DNA from: Coriaria nepalensis
Taxonomy: Eukaryota; Streptophyta; Magnoliopsida; Cucurbitales; Coriariaceae
Assembly (NCBI GenBank): GCA_027186245.1
Contig: CP114497.1
Location: 5,153,501 to 5,217,500, forward strand
Length of the DNA stretch: 64,000 nucleotides
Direction of reading: 5' to 3'
Shown here: in pieces, positions 1-12,409 of the stretch
Position numbering within the stretch: the stretch's first letter is position 1
How the letters are laid out: every line of letters starts with the position of its first letter
Position numbers and translations under genes: made by a program
The notes under the pieces: model-generated
Seen by the model: the letters and a program-made list of their open reading frames with translations, nothing else
Database searches by the model: none
Told to the model about the DNA's origin: nothing

Positions 1-678
1 AGTAAGAGCTTTGAGTGGTGTAACAAGACTAGAAAAGCCTTCTGCGAATCTTCTGTAGTAATCTGTTAATCTAAGAAAATTTCGAATCATAGTAATAGTG
101 GTAGGAGTTGGCCATTTTCTTATTGCTTTAATCTTTGCAAGGTCCACTGATATTCTTCTCCTATATACTAAATGTATGAGGAATTTTACCTCGTTTAGCC
201 AAAACTCGCACTTTGAAAACTTCTCTTAAGAGTTTATGCTCTTTCAATATCTGTAGTACGACTTCTAAATCGTGTTCATGCTCTTCTTTGGATTTGGAGT
301 ACACCAGTATATAGTCGATAAATACTATTATAGATTTATCGAGAAACGTTTTTAACAATCGATTTATCAAATCCATAAATGTTGTAGGGACATTTGTTAA
401 TCCAAACTGCATTACCAAGAACTCATAATATTCATGAAGAGTCCTAAAAGCCATTTTTTGGACGTCTTTTTTCTTAACTTTTAGCTGGTCAATCACAAAT
501 CGATCTTTGAGAAAGTTGTTGCCTCTTTCAGTTCATCAAACAAATCATCAATCCTTAGTAGAGGGTATTTGTTCTTCAATGTTAGTTTACTAAGTTCCTG
601 ATAGTCGATACATAATGTCATCGTTCTATCTTCTTTACAAACAAAACCGGTCCTCCCTAAGGAGAATGGCTTAGTCAT
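1..678 (-). pseudogene. Gypsy reverse transcriptase domain (broken)
   Basis: The segment at 493-678 carries the fingers motif [18 protein letters not shown], and 161-496 carries the palm with AFRTLHEYYEFLVMQFGLTN and FIDYILVYSKS. The catalytic pair reads DY instead of DD. The segment at 1-160 continues in another frame with RKWPTPTTITMIRNFL and ends at the window edge. Both the missing Asp and the frame breaks make it inactive. Confidence 0.87.
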
Positions 679-1320
679 ATAAACTCCTTCTCCAATAGCT
701 TTTGTAGGTCTGCAACTCTTTGAGTTCTGCCAGTGCCATCCGGTAAGGTGCCTTAGATATGGGCATGATCCTTGCTAAAAGTTCAATCTCAAAGGTGATG
801 ACTCGGTCTGGCAGTAAACCCGGTAAGTCCTCTAGAAATACTTCCATAAAATTCCATGCCATTGGTATATCTTCTGGTCTAATCTTCATTTCTATCGTTT
901 GATACACCACGCTGACTAGATAACCAACACAACCTCTCTCTAGCAATCGCTTAACTCTTAGTGCTGAGATCATCATTTTACGTTGCCTTCTAGGGTCCCT
1001 TTCGTACTCAATTCTTTCTTTAGCTTTCAAACTAAATATGACCCTTCAATCTCTATATCTAATAGATGCTTTATATTTTCCAAGGAAATCCATTCCTAGG
1101 ATAACGTCGTAATCGTGCATGTCGATGATAAGGAGGTCTGCATAAAGTTTTGTTCCACAAATGAGAACTGGTACTGCACGAAACCAGAAACTAGATAGCA
1201 AGACTTCCTTGAGGAAAGGGTGGTCCTAAAGATTTGGCCTAATTTTTCCTTGTCTCTATCATGTTTACTAGAAAAAGTATACAATGAAAAGGAATAGGTT
1301 GCACCTGAATTAAACAACAC
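671..1320 (-). pseudogene. Gypsy protease and RT leader region (broken)
   Basis: The segment at 1096-1320 is the retropepsin start with Asp changed to Asn in the catalytic triad, followed in another frame by the ILGMDFL motif. The segment at 671-1030 holds VFLEDLPGLLPDRVITFEIELL and [16 protein letters not shown], the linker that precedes RT in Ty3/Gypsy polyproteins. The frame changes between the two segments and again at 671, so no continuous polyprotein can be made. Confidence 0.85.
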
Positions 1321-1880
1321 ATAAGCATTTAAATTGGCAACAGAAAGCTAACATATCACTGTGCCTAATGTTCTAGCTTCCACATCATTTTTAGAGAATA
1401 TGAATATCCTGGCATTCATCTCTGGTGCTCCCAATCTACCCCGATTGATTATAGGGCCTTTAATCTAGGATTGTATCACGTTGAGTCGTGGCCTTTGAGC
1501 CCTTGGCGAATTGGGCTTTTTGTCTTTAGTTGCTCAGTTGCGGTAGTCCCAAAAATTCTCCTAGGTGTGTCTTTCCACATTTTGGACAGTTAGGAAAAAC
1601 ACTCCTATCAGCAATGTTTAATGTTGTTGTTGACAACCGAAATTTCTCTTCCTCTTATTGCTTGTATACAACTTAGCCTAACCGATTGATTATTGGGTGT
1701 GAGACCCTTGACCCTTATGGAAATTATCAATTCCCTATTTGAACAGTCTTTTAGAGTCCTTTTGTGCCTTAAAGAACTTGTTTCGTTCCTCCTTAGCCTG
1801 AGTCAGGCGATTCTCTACCTGAAGAGCTCTTCCAACACATTCTAGTATGGTTATTAAGGGATTATCACTACTAACAATGA

Positions 1881-1920
1881 TAACAGCTAGTTCTGAGTGA
1901 TAACAGCTAGTTCTGAGTGA
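1881..1920. repeat. Exact 20-bp tandem duplication in Gypsy gag
   Basis: The 20-mer TAACAGCTAGTTCTGAGTGA occurs twice with no gap (1881-1900, 1901-1920). It shifts the gag frame by 2 nt. Confidence 0.95.
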
Positions 1921-2391
1921 AACATTTCCATCATTCTTCTAACTCTATCCTTCTCGGTGTGTACCATGAAAGGGGCATAAGGGTGCTAATTAGTCAAATA
2001 TTTGGACAGCCTCTATCACCAACATATTTCCTTGTTTAAGGTTAATAAACTTTATCTTTTGGGCTGCCATGGCATTCCTATTATAATATTTATCATTTAA
2101 CTCAGCCACAATATTTCCCTATGTCAATTCTGCGATGTTCCATCTCATTTTTACTATCTCCTACCAGTAAGGAGCATTCTTCATAACCATGTAAGTGGCA
2201 CTCATGACCTTCTCCCCCTCAAAAAGGTCTATAAAATTCAAAACATTTTGAATGAAATATAACCCCTCCTCCTCTAGGAAAGGACCCATTGAACCCTCGA
2301 GTGTTGCAGGTTTCATATGGTGAAAGCGCTCATAGAGTGGCTCCTGTTGACCCTCCTATGTCCGTTAATTTCCTTGAACTTGTATTACCGA

Positions 2392-3020
2392 GTAAAATTG
2401 GACAAACAATTTGTATATTAGATATAAAATTGAGTTACTGGCAAAACTTGAATTATGTTAGATATAATGGGCCCAATTTTATTTTTTAAGCATTCTTAAA
2501 TGAACTAAGCTTTGGATCCACCCATGGGAAATAGGCCAAAACTCAAAGACCTATATAAGGAAGAGGTTCCTCTTTACCTCATAACCCTGGCCCAAAGTGA
2601 GAGAGAAGAGAGAGAAAGAGAGAGATAGAGATAATCCAGTTTTTCTCTCTACCATCTTTTTCCCCTCTTCCTCAAGTGCGGAGGTGAATTTAAGAGTAAA
2701 CCGAGAGGATTTTGTCCATGTGGATAAAAATAGAGCTTGTGAATCAAAAATAGAGGTTATGTGTCAGGTTCTTGGAATCGGAAAAGTCCATGTGTGAAAA
2801 CGAGCTTGGTATCATTCTTTCATATTCTTTCCACTCATCTTAGATCTAATATTTTTCTTGATTAGATTTGTAACCATGATTTCGGTTTGAAGAAAAGCTC
2901 TTCAAATGTATAACTCATGATCATGGTGGTAGTAGTTTTGGAATCGGATATTTGGAAATCATTTTTTGAAAATGGCATTTTGCTCCGAGTAAGGATTTAA
3001 CGACTATCAATATATCCATC
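2392..3020 (+). repeat. R1 repeat copy a (partial, LTR-like)
   Basis: This stretch is similar to 53206-53800: both run from a GTAAAATTGGA start through AAATTGAGTT and ATAATGGGC to a leader with CTATA and ATAACCC or AAAACCCC, then a tail TTAGATTTGTAAC and CATAACTCATGATC. It has TATATAAGG near 2552 and a GAGAGA-rich leader, as in an LTR promoter and transcript start. No coding sequence is visible. Confidence 0.6.
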
Positions 3021-3449
3021 AAGCCAATCGGGTTTGACCCGATAAGGTCATTCACTTATAAATGTCAATCTTAATATGTATAAGTTGTCAACAAAAATGA
3101 AAATATGGAATTTAATTGTGCTTAAAATTATCAATCATAGTTATTATGTAGGAAGAAATATTTACATGCATGATTAATTGTATGGCATACTTGATAGATT
3201 CCCGAGTTTTAAACATGCACTTGGAATTATGATAGTGATCATGCTCGATAAGATCTAAGGTTGCTTAAAGTCTAAGATCCAAATTGTTCATAGTCATAGG
3301 ATTGTCACAATGGGATAATGACAATTTGAAAAGACTATTATCATGATATTATCATAATCATCGATATTTGAGAATACCAGGATATGCATATAGGTGATTA
3401 GTAGATATTGAATTACTAAACATGATCATTTGACAAATCGCATTAGTTA

Positions 3450-4760
3450 TTATATTGAATGTAAATGATATTTGTCTGATGACTATTGTACTTATGATTC
3501 TCAGACCTGGTCACACAACAGTAGTTACGTACGAGATATCATGCAAGAGTTAACTAAAGATGAACCATTGAGAATGTCCTCATATAAAAGTTGGTGAGGT
3601 GATAAGATAGGATCCATCACCTCTATATTGGAGGAACATTTTTATGAATGATTTACCTTATGCAAAAGAAGAAATATTTACACAAAGTAATATGCTATGA
3701 AAAGAGCCTCTATAAATCCATTATCTAATTGCTTTAGGGCTCATATATAATTCATAAGGTTAGTCTACTATGGTTTAAAAGTTAAACCAAATCCTATGAC
3801 TATCTGGGACTATGAATATATGGAATGATCAATCTAGTATAGTAATAGTCATTGAAGGTTCTTTTTTTGCTTTCCCATACTTCTCATTACACGAGTAGTC
3901 CATATGCCTGGCTAAAAGCCAATGTGTGTCAGGTGATTTAAGTTAATTGATTAGGAAATATGATCATATTTACTATATGGTTTTAAAAGCTTTTCAAAGT
4001 CCAAATGGTCTATTCATTATAATTGATAAAATTCAAGTATTGTTGGGGGGCGGGCCCATATGTCAACGTAGTATAGAACCTATCTGGTCACACAAATGAT
4101 GGTCGGATCTCGGTTGAAATCTATATTGAAGATTTTTTACTCATTCTTGAGAGCTTGATTTAAAAGTTAAATAATTAAGTGGTTTAATTTGTTAAGTCTA
4201 GATCACAGCTACATTACTAGTATATCCAAAGTAAGCTTAAGATTTAATTTGAAATGAAATAATTAATTAGAAAAATATTAAATTGTCTACATAAGTTTAT
4301 TCAATGAAGATCACGGTTATAAAATCGTCAATTTAAGTCAAACAAAATTTTTTTGGTCAAAAGAAAATCACAGTTGGTCATTAAAATTTTAATGGGTCAA
4401 ACCGAGCCTATGTGGAAAGACCCAAATTAAAAGTCCAAACTTTACTAGATACAGGAAATTAGAGCATTCACTTAAAAAGGACGGGCCATGGAGACCAATT
4501 ATTCTTGGCCCAAGAGGGAGTGCAATATATAAAGGCACACATCCCTAGGGTTTTCATAACCCTGGCCGCCACATTGAAGAGAGAGAGCTCATGTGTGTTT
4601 TGAGAGAATAGTTCTCTCAACCTTGCAACTCTCAAGCCTTACTTCTTCTCCAAGCTAATTTCTCATGAGTTGAGATTGAAGCAAGAAATCACCCTCGAGA
4701 GGTGTTGTTCGTGTGAACTTGTGTTAGAGTTCGGGTAACAACTTGGAACCAACGAACCAG
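3450..4760 (+). repeat. R1 repeat copy b (LTR-like)
   Basis: Homologous to 52200-53500 and 53815-54740. Shared landmarks are GACTATTGTACT, TCTAATTGCTTTAGGG-type text, GTGATTTAAGTTAATTGAT, GGTCAAACCGAGCC and the promoter-like ATATATAAAGGCACACA followed by CCTAGGGTTTTCATAACCC. It ends in GTTCGGGTAACAACTTGGAA. Non-coding. An LTR of an unclassified element is the simplest reading, but no paired internal region is seen. Confidence 0.6.
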
Positions 4761-7245
4761 CAGCGACAACAACACCACAAAACTTAATTGGCCAAAAATA
4801 TCAATTTTACCAAAATGATCCACAGTTACCAAAATAAAGTCTATAATAGTTAGTGGAGTAACACTTATATTTACTAATTTTTATTACCCAAAACTATATA
4901 AGGAAGAAAATTTTTTCCAAGCCCATAATATGCAGTGGGCCAAAATTATGTTATAATTACAATTATAACTGACTCGAAAGGTAAAATTTGACAAAGGTTA
5001 AATAAGATAAGAAGAAATTAGATATTTTTAAGAAAAAGATGTTGATCAGGATGATAATCATATTTTTTTAGAAAAACATTTTACTTGATAAGATCAAAAT
5101 AGATGAGAAGGATAAAAAATGATTAAAAAATCAGTTCTTACAATCCTATTTCTATAAGTAGCTTAACCCACTCTTCTTATTTACATACCTATCACCTACG
5201 AAATTTCCCTCTACAACTCTCATATTTCCTTTCTCTAATACTCTCATACATCCCCCTCACTATTTCAATCAAGTATTCAAAGATACTCTTAAAAGTATGT
5301 CTAAAAGCTGTTATTTTCAGATTTATTGAAAAATCCGATTTGAGCTACATTTTTTTGTTCAAATTCCAGAATCTTTATATTTATGGTTAAATTATAAAGA
5401 AAACATATTATGAAACTAGACTCTTGTAGCGTTTTATAAAGTCAAGAAACACTATAATAGAAGTTGTATAGGTCTAGAAAAAGATTCTTAAAATTGGCCT
5501 AGAAATCTGTATGATGTTAGAACGGAATCTGTGAACAACAGGTATTTCAATAGATTTTTTGTTATGAAGATAATGATAAAAAAATTCTGATATCTAACAT
5601 GAACAAACTAGAATTATAGATCTACAAATCAATATAAGAATCAAAATATGTAATTAACGGAAGACTTAGTAATGTCAAAATTAAAGTAAATCTTTAGGTT
5701 TACCCATAAAAGGGTAGTTACATAAACAATTTTGAAAACTCATAACATGCATTTTACTGAATGAAATGAAGTGCCCCATATACATTATGCAAGTTTAGAA
5801 TGTTATATTTCTAATGAAATATGTTTCAGAATTTTTGAGTACCTGTGTAATATGATTAAGATAAAAATATAATGTTGATCGAAGAAACATACATGATTAA
5901 ATGATTTCAGTACAATTGAGATATTATAGATCAAACATGCATATTTCAGTTTGAACTTTTTATATGAGCTATGGGACCTATGAATAGAGGTACCATAAAA
6001 AGACCGAAGCAATAATGATTCACAAATGTAAGAAATAATTTTCAGAAAACAGCCTTGAAAGTAGGAAATTTAATAAGGGAATAATTAATAATGCATTATC
6101 AAGAAAGTAAAAGTAGAAGAGATATCAAATGATTAAATTTCGAGATGTAATGTATGTATGAGACATGTAATAGATATATCTAATAGTGTACCAACAAGTT
6201 AGTTAAAAATAGTGTTTAAAAGATACAATTATCAAAAACTAGGCTAATAGTTAGAGGAACGAGGCTGATATAAGGCATGAACCAAGAAGAAAAAAAACTG
6301 ATAAGCTTACATGAGATACATATGAACCTTAATAAGAGTTTGTATGAGTTTTAAGTGAAAGTAATGCTTGTATGAAGAGTTAGAGCTTTCACTAAGTAAT
6401 GACTCAAATTAAGTATGATAGAATAATATTAAATGTAAATGAAGATGAGATAATTAATAAAAAAAGTTTATCAAAAATTTACTAAGTTAAGTTTATATGC
6501 ATACTCGGTTAGGATAGTAGCTGGTCCTGGGTCTGAACGATTCCTAAAAGACTCTTACAGAATAATCGTCCTTCAAGTAAGTAAAGTCTCACCTACAACA
6601 TAAGTAGTGTTGATGTTTTGTATGTTTATGATCATGTGATTGATGTGTATGATGAAGTATTGGGGTAATAATCTTTTATTTGGTGCTTTTTGATTTCATA
6701 TAGTGAGAATTAAGTATAAATTGCATGGTTATTTGTTTCAGATGAAAAGTTTTGAATGAACCAATAGTTGTTGCAAGTAAAGACATTGAAAATATATGTT
6801 ATACTATTCAGTGAGTTAAGTATGTCACATGGCATGCATGAGCATAACATTTTAGTAAGATACTACCATATTAGGTTGGACTTAGCGGAGTCATTGATCC
6901 CATAGATGTTTTGATTAGAGCAGACCGAGAGGGTCGCTGACCCTAGTAGTATTTTTTATCAAGTTTGACTGAGCGAAGTCACTGATCACGATCAAGTCGG
7001 ACCGAGTGGATTCGGTGATCTCATATTTATATTGGTCACTGAGGACCACATAGTATAATAGTGACAATGACAGCAACATCGAGGCCTACAATCTACAGTA
7101 AGTACAGTAGTAGAAGTAAGACATGTCATCTGCATAATATTTAGAACCGCATAGTCATGATCATTCAAATAAATGTTACGGTTCTATACAATCAGTACTT
7201 ATATTGTGTATTGTGAGATAAAAACTTTACTTACTGAATTTTTTA
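4761..7245. other. AT-rich non-coding stretch with LTR-like text, no gene
   Basis: No ORF here has recognisable protein similarity. Around 5130-5290 there is a TATA-like CTATTTCTATAAG followed by a C/T-rich leader, as in an LTR. At 6870-7025 a GACCGAG..GGTCACTGATC phrase recurs three times or so in degenerate form. I suspect the remains of a Gypsy-type LTR, but I cannot fix its ends. Confidence 0.35.
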
Positions 7246-8060
7246 GCTCATAGTAATTACTTGAGTTGTAGGTAAGCTAAAAAGGAAAGTATATAGCTTT
7301 AAGGTCTGGTGAATGAAGTGTGGTCAACCTATTATGGAGTGTACATATGTGCCCGACCTGTAGGAAGACATGAAAGTTTAGAACGTATATTTGGAAAGCT
7401 TATGAAACTAATATTTTGTTTTATCAACAGCGCTTATAGATATGTATAATTATAAAATTGTGTGTATATATATATATATATATATAAGTATAATTATAGA
7501 GTTGTTCATATATATATATTTGTTTTTTATATATAGATGTATATAATATTAGTGTTGATGCATTTTAGTTGTGTGGAATTTTAATGAAGTAGAATTTTAA
7601 GAAAGTTCAAACAATTTCACATTTTTATCAAAGGATTTTCAAGTAAAGTAGTAACACTCTTATTAGTTATATAGTAAAACTAACTATTTTTTAAAAAGTA
7701 TTTTAGATAACTATATAGCTAGTAGGAGAGTGTTGCATAATCTCACATGGATGAGCGTGTAACAGTTATGTGGTTTAATTCTAATTACTACTATTAATTA
7801 GATAATTTATTTCTATATGTATTTTATGAGTGCATGTATTAGAGACTTAAATTCATGGAACTTATACATGTGATGTCGAGAATTGGATTGTTTTATATGA
7901 TCTTCATAAGAGGTAAGTTTCCTAAAATCTATCGGCTTTTAGTGATATATGCATGTGGTGAAATTATATGAGTTATGTTATGATTAAAAATTGATAATTG
8001 AATACAACAATTGATAAGAACTACAAGGTATACTATTTTTTTTTTTTAATATATCATTTT
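7246..8060 (+). repeat. ~800-bp tandem duplication, first copy
   Basis: It starts TAGCTCATAGTAATTACTTG and ends after CTACAAGGTATACTA plus a T-run. The next copy starts directly after it. The copies differ by scattered substitutions and a small indel in a TA microsatellite (7461-7486). It contains a hairpin-forming inverted repeat at 7653-7734. No coding capacity. Confidence 0.9.
7653..7734. repeat. Imperfect inverted repeat (hairpin / MITE-like), copy 1
   Basis: Left arm AACACTCTTATTAGTTATAT at 7653, right arm ATATAGCTAGTAGGAGAGTG to 7734. The arms pair over about 22-24 bases with a 2-nt bulge. Loop of about 35 nt. Confidence 0.7.
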
Positions 8061-8842
8061 TAGCTCATAGTAATTACATGAGTTGTAGGTAAGCAGAAAA
8101 GGAAAGTCTATAGCTTCAAGGTATGGTGAATGAAGTATGGTGAACCTATTATGGAGTGTACATATGAGCCCGACCTGTAGGAAGACATGAAAGCTTAGAA
8201 CGTATTTTTGGAAAGCTTATGAAACTACTATTTTGTTTTATCAATAGTGCTTATGTATAATTATACAGTTGTTCATATATATATATATATATTTTATATA
8301 TATAGATGTATATAATATTAATGTTGATGCATTTTAGTGTTGTGGAATTTTAATGAAGTAAAATTTTTAAGAAAGTTCAATTAATTTCACATATTTATCA
8401 AAGGATTTTCAAGTAAAGTAGTAACACTCCTACTAGTTATATAGTAAAACTAACTATTTTTTTAAGAGTATTTTAGATAACTATATAACTAGCAGGAGAG
8501 TGTTACACAATCTCACGTGGATGAGCATGTAACAGTTATGTGGTTTAATTCTAATTACTACTATTAATTAGATAATTTATTTCTATATTAATATCACTGT
8601 ATTTTATGAGTGCATGTATTAGAGACTTAAATTCATGGAACTTATACATGTGGTGTCGAGAATTAGATTATTTTATATGATCTTCATAAGAGGTAAGTTT
8701 CATAAAATCTCTCAACTTTTAGTGATATATTCATGTGGTGAAATTATATGAGTTATGTTATGATTGAAAATTGATAATTGAATACAACGATTGATAAGAA
8801 CTACAAGGTATACTATCTTTTTTTTTTTTAATATCTCATTTT
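8061..8842 (+). repeat. ~800-bp tandem duplication, second copy
   Basis: Starts TAGCTCATAGTAATTACATG and ends after CTACAAGGTATACTATC and a T-run, mirroring 7246-8060. An ATCACT insertion near 8605 and a shorter TA tract separate it from the first copy. It contains the matching hairpin at 8423-8504. Confidence 0.9.
8423..8504. repeat. Imperfect inverted repeat (hairpin / MITE-like), copy 2
   Basis: Left arm AACACTCCTACTAGTTATAT, right arm ATATAACTAGCAGGAGAGTG. Compared with copy 1, several arm positions differ, but the arms still pair with each other. Confidence 0.7.
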
Positions 8843-9019
8843 GATGGTCTTGGGGCCCATACATAAGGTCTAGTATCCAGATAGTTTTTGGGCATTTTGT
8901 ATTTATATCTTAGTTTGTTAGTCTTATAGGTTAAGGTGAATGTTAACTGTCAAAATGATTTATTCATGAGTGTTACCTCAACATTCAAGTACGAGATATT
9001 CTTTAATTCGTGCATACAA

Positions 9020-10165
9020 TCGCCTGCCCAAAGGAAATTATTGTCTGTTCTAATTGAAGGCGTCATGAAGCATAAGGGTAAGAGGTTCACTGACTTTGAG
9101 GGTTTATCTATCCAAAGAGGATAAAGCTTTTAAATGTTAAGAACCATCATTAGTTCGCTTCATGAATGGGAGCACCTATAGCATGATGTATTCTCTACCC
9201 AAATGGGAGATGCAATGATGCACTTACAGTCTCTTAATGAATTCAGCTTATCCGGTACTAAAACTAGTTCTCAATATTGCCCATTTGAACTAATGTGTTC
9301 TATTTCCTATGTTAGTATATGTGATGTCTTTTGCACATAACTTTGATTATGACTAAACCACATATGGTTTCTAATTTTGAAATTTTGTATTATGGATTGG
9401 ATTGTTACATTCCATACACTTTTGATCAAACTATGCACTTATGGAATCTGTGTGAATTGAATATTTTTTGTAAACTCTACAAATAAATGATTTAGAAAAT
9501 TGTTGTGGTTGATAAACAGCTTTTGTTTGTTGTTTGTACATGTCATATTTTTTTTTTGGTATGTAAAGATATAGATTCTAAATCTAAAATCAATAATTTA
9601 TTTTATGGATCATGAGAAGTATATTTTAATTTATATCCTGCAATAAATAGAGATCACTTAAATAAAATATAATTGATTATAATAATAAATGGAACATATT
9701 ATACTTTAATGCAATTATTTAAATGGTCTTAGAGATATATACAGTATTAGTATCTCATTAGGTATATAATTTTGGACCTCTCACATACATTCAGATTAGT
9801 ATATGATGTATAAGCAATTTGTTTGAATTTATGTCTCCAAATTAATATATACAATTACCTGCCCAAAGGGGGTCATTATGTATGTTAATTTAGAGATGAC
9901 ATGAAGCATATGGTTAGAGGGACATTGATATCTTCAGAAGGTGGCTTCTTATGGTGAATACTCATTAGCATGTTATACGCTCTACCCAAAAAGGGGTATA
10001 TGATGCTCCAAGATTTTATTGAAGAATATATGGGCATGTGACATGTGATTAGAGATGCCATGGTCTAGGAGGTTTAGCTGCCCAAAGGGGTTAAACTTTA
10101 CTTATACAGTGAAATCACATGAAAAACTTCAACTGCATGTTGCATTGTCCACCCAAAGGGGAGTA
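9020..10165 (+). repeat. Array of CCCAAAGGGG-type boxes in a degenerate ~850-bp repeat
   Basis: Boxes related to CCCAAAGGGG lie at 9026-9034, 9109-9120, 9198-9208, 9861-9872, 9985-9997, 10081-10090 and 10152-10162. Flanks also match: CATACAATCGCCTGCCC near 9013 with TACAATTACCTGCCC near 9851, and CATGAAGCATAAGGGTAAGAG with CATGAAGCATATGGTTAGAG. So a block of about 200 bp containing three boxes recurs about 850 bp away. The boxes are near-palindromic. No ORF explains them. They probably sit in the untranslated part of a retroelement, which is inference. Confidence 0.7.
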
Positions 10166-10269
10166 TGTAATGATGCACCAAATTCTCATAAAGGATTAAA
10201 CCCATTCGGTTATAAAATTATTCTCTTGATTAATTGCTTATGTGGTGAATTTGTTGCATTTTTATAGTT

Positions 10270-11500
10270 TGTCATGAAAATGATTGACATTAGTCAACAT
10301 TAATGAGTGCTAAAATTTGGTATGTTATAGTTAAGCTCTAAAAATATATTTGTATTTTGTGTGAGCATAATTGTTTGAGTTTGGATACTATGATTTCATA
10401 TGGTAAAGAGACATATAGCCATTAAGTGACATGTTGATTGCATGGACTTTAAAAGTCTCTTGATTTTCTTGATTTTCTTAGTTTGTAGGAGTTGTATCCA
10501 TTACCTAAGCTATGTGAAACAGATGAATTTATCAATGATCATCATGTGTGAATTTTGGTTATAATATGTATGTGCACATTTCAGTTATGACATGTCATTT
10601 GACTCAAATATATTAAGATTTGGTGTCGATTTTGAAGTATGATTGTTTTGTCAACTTGGTATATCTAGTGAATGAAACTAATTGGAAAATTCTCGAAATG
10701 ATAATTTGAGACATATATGGCTTTTATTGAAACTTGAGATTCATTTTCCAACGCTTACTATTAAAGCATATGGGGAAAGAGGAATTGATTTTTTTAGATA
10801 ACTTCTTCATGAAACATATGATGATAGAAAAATCATAAAGAATGCCAATAAGAAAATTAAATTTAATACGGTTTATATAAATAGTGGCTATAATAAATTT
10901 CTAACATGTTTTGCATATAGGAAGGCACCTACAAATTACATCTTCATGGAAATGGATAGAGCCAACGGTTGAACATCAAATTGCTAATTCACAAATTATA
11001 TTTGAAGTGCCTTACTGTATATTTACTAGGAGTTTTTAATAATCGACCTCCGTAAAGAATATAACCTTATTGCAAAAAATAAAAAAAAAATACAACAAGA
11101 GCTTTACATGTTGAACTAATATAATATAACGCAACAAAGTGATTAATTATATGTTAACGTTGTGTTTTACTTAATTTTTTTCCCCTATCGAAATGAAAGG
11201 GGCCACAACTAGTATTAAATATATTTGTTTAATTTGCAAACCCCCAATTCCGACCAAGAAAAAAAAAATGAATGAAGAGAGAGAGAGGCAACCCCATGTG
11301 ACAATTTAGCTTAAAATGCTTTTACAAGACACTACACCAACATGTCATGAAATAGCGGTAGACTTGGAAGCGTGGATGTGACCCCCTTGTGCATATGTAT
11401 TTGTTGTTTTACGAAGAGCTGTTACAAAAATCCATCAATTGTGGTGAAGTTCTAGTCCGCGCCGGAATCCACGAATTTCACTCCTAAAAATGCACCCAAA
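10270..11500. other. Non-coding stretch, nothing recognised
   Basis: AT-rich with stop codons in all frames. I see no gene, tRNA or terminal repeat that I can support. Confidence 0.4.
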
Positions 11501-11542
11501 CGCAACAAAGAGAATCTTTATACGAAACATTTCATACGAGGT

Positions 11543-11562
11543 GTCATACCTTTTGGTATGAC
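11543..11562. repeat. Perfect 8-bp hairpin
   Basis: GTCATACC, a TTTT loop, then GGTATGAC. It lies just downstream of the Copia gag remnant on the minus strand. Confidence 0.8.
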
Positions 11563-11569
11563 TATCTTC

Positions 11570-11790
11570 ACCCATATTGTATCTAGGTTGCCAATAATCT
11601 CAATGGTATGCATCTTTTTCTATTACCGTTGAAGCTCGTTTGACATAGACGCAAGTATGATGCATTGTGCCTCATTGTCTTGTGAAAATCATTTGTCCTA
11701 AGAGGCTTTCTCCTCATCACTAGCTCCCTCTCTGATAACATTCATGACTTGTTGGGTAAGAACATCAGAAAGCTTTTCATGTTTAGGAAC
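11570..11790 (-). pseudogene. Copia gag remnant
   Basis: On the minus strand the reading frame gives EKLSDVLTQQVMNV, then DNEAQCIILASMSNELQR, two stops, and KKMHTIEIIGNL. The phrase ILASMSNELQ is typical of the Copia gag domain (UBN2/Retrotran_gag group). It contains at least three stops and no neighbouring pol domain is visible, so it is a fragment. The boxes at 12081-12404 lie upstream of it in transcription sense and may be part of the same dead element. Confidence 0.6.
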
Positions 11791-12080
11791 TATTCTCAAT
11801 TAACTACGCCAATCTCAATAGTTAGCTCCAACTAACTTGTTTTGTTCTAAGACTAAATGTAACAAACTATTTGTCATGACTTTTATTTCAAAAGAACAAA
11901 CAAAAAAATGGCATAAGTAATCTAGTTAATTATATCAACTATCCAAAACTAAGAGACTTATTTAATTTTGGTCAAGTTCCCACTATTTTGTTATAATCCA
12001 CTTTTACTCTTTTAGGTTAACTTGGAAAAACTCCTTTTTCCTAGTGGGTAAAAGACGTCTATATCATGTATTAAGTCCCA

Positions 12081-12404
12081 CATGTCCGTAGCCAACTAAA
12101 CATACATTTAGGGTAACGAAAACACTTTTTGTAGTTACTCTCATGCAACTCATTTACTGCCTTTGGAAAAATATAGTATCATATGTCCGTAGCCAACCAT
12201 ATCTTATTAGATAAGCTTAACCCAAAACGTTCTATGTGACCTTACAAGCATTCAATACTAGTATCCCCTATGTGTCCATAGCCGAATCGAATAGGAAAAT
12301 TGCGATCACAAATCATCTCATGTTATTATTACAACTATTGCAATATTAAAACTATATAACTCACATGTTAATAAAACATTAACCCCTATTTATCCATAGT
12401 TGAT
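12081..12404 (+). repeat. Reiterated TGTCCGTAGCCAAC boxes
   Basis: Four versions of a box occur about every 100 bp: CATGTCCGTAGCCAAC at 12081-12096, ATATGTCCGTAGCCAACC at 12181-12197, TGTGTCCATAGCCGAAT at 12271-12287 and a weak TTTATCCATAGTTGAT near 12389-12404. The last two carry more changes. No coding sequence spans them. Confidence 0.65.
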
Positions 12405-12409
12405 TAAAT

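Larger units (their letters stand above)
1..2285 (-). mobile_element. Ty3/Gypsy retrotransposon fragment (gag-protease-RT), degenerate, cut by the window edge
   Basis: Reading on the minus strand from 2285 down, the gag region contains a Gypsy gag signature (AELNDKYYNRNAMAAQK) around 2050-2110, and a zinc knuckle start (CPKCGKTHLGE) near 1565-1600 whose last Cys is lost. The protease follows at about 1040-1320, with LFNSGATYSF in place of the usual DSGA, so the catalytic Asp is replaced, and then HDYDVILGMDFLGKY. Reverse transcriptase fills 1-1030, with [30 protein letters not shown] and FIDYILVYS, where the second catalytic Asp is Tyr. Reading frames shift near 1030, 670-680, 490 and 160, and stops interrupt gag. 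It is a dead copy. RNase H and integrase would lie left of the window. Confidence 0.9.

Noticed and set aside
2289..2797. Two 66-aa plus-strand ORFs
   Set aside because: They lie in R1 repeat text and a GAGAGA-rich leader; no family resemblance.
11320..11345. CACTACACC start resembling a CACTA transposon end
   Set aside because: No matching inverted end or 3-bp target duplication could be found.
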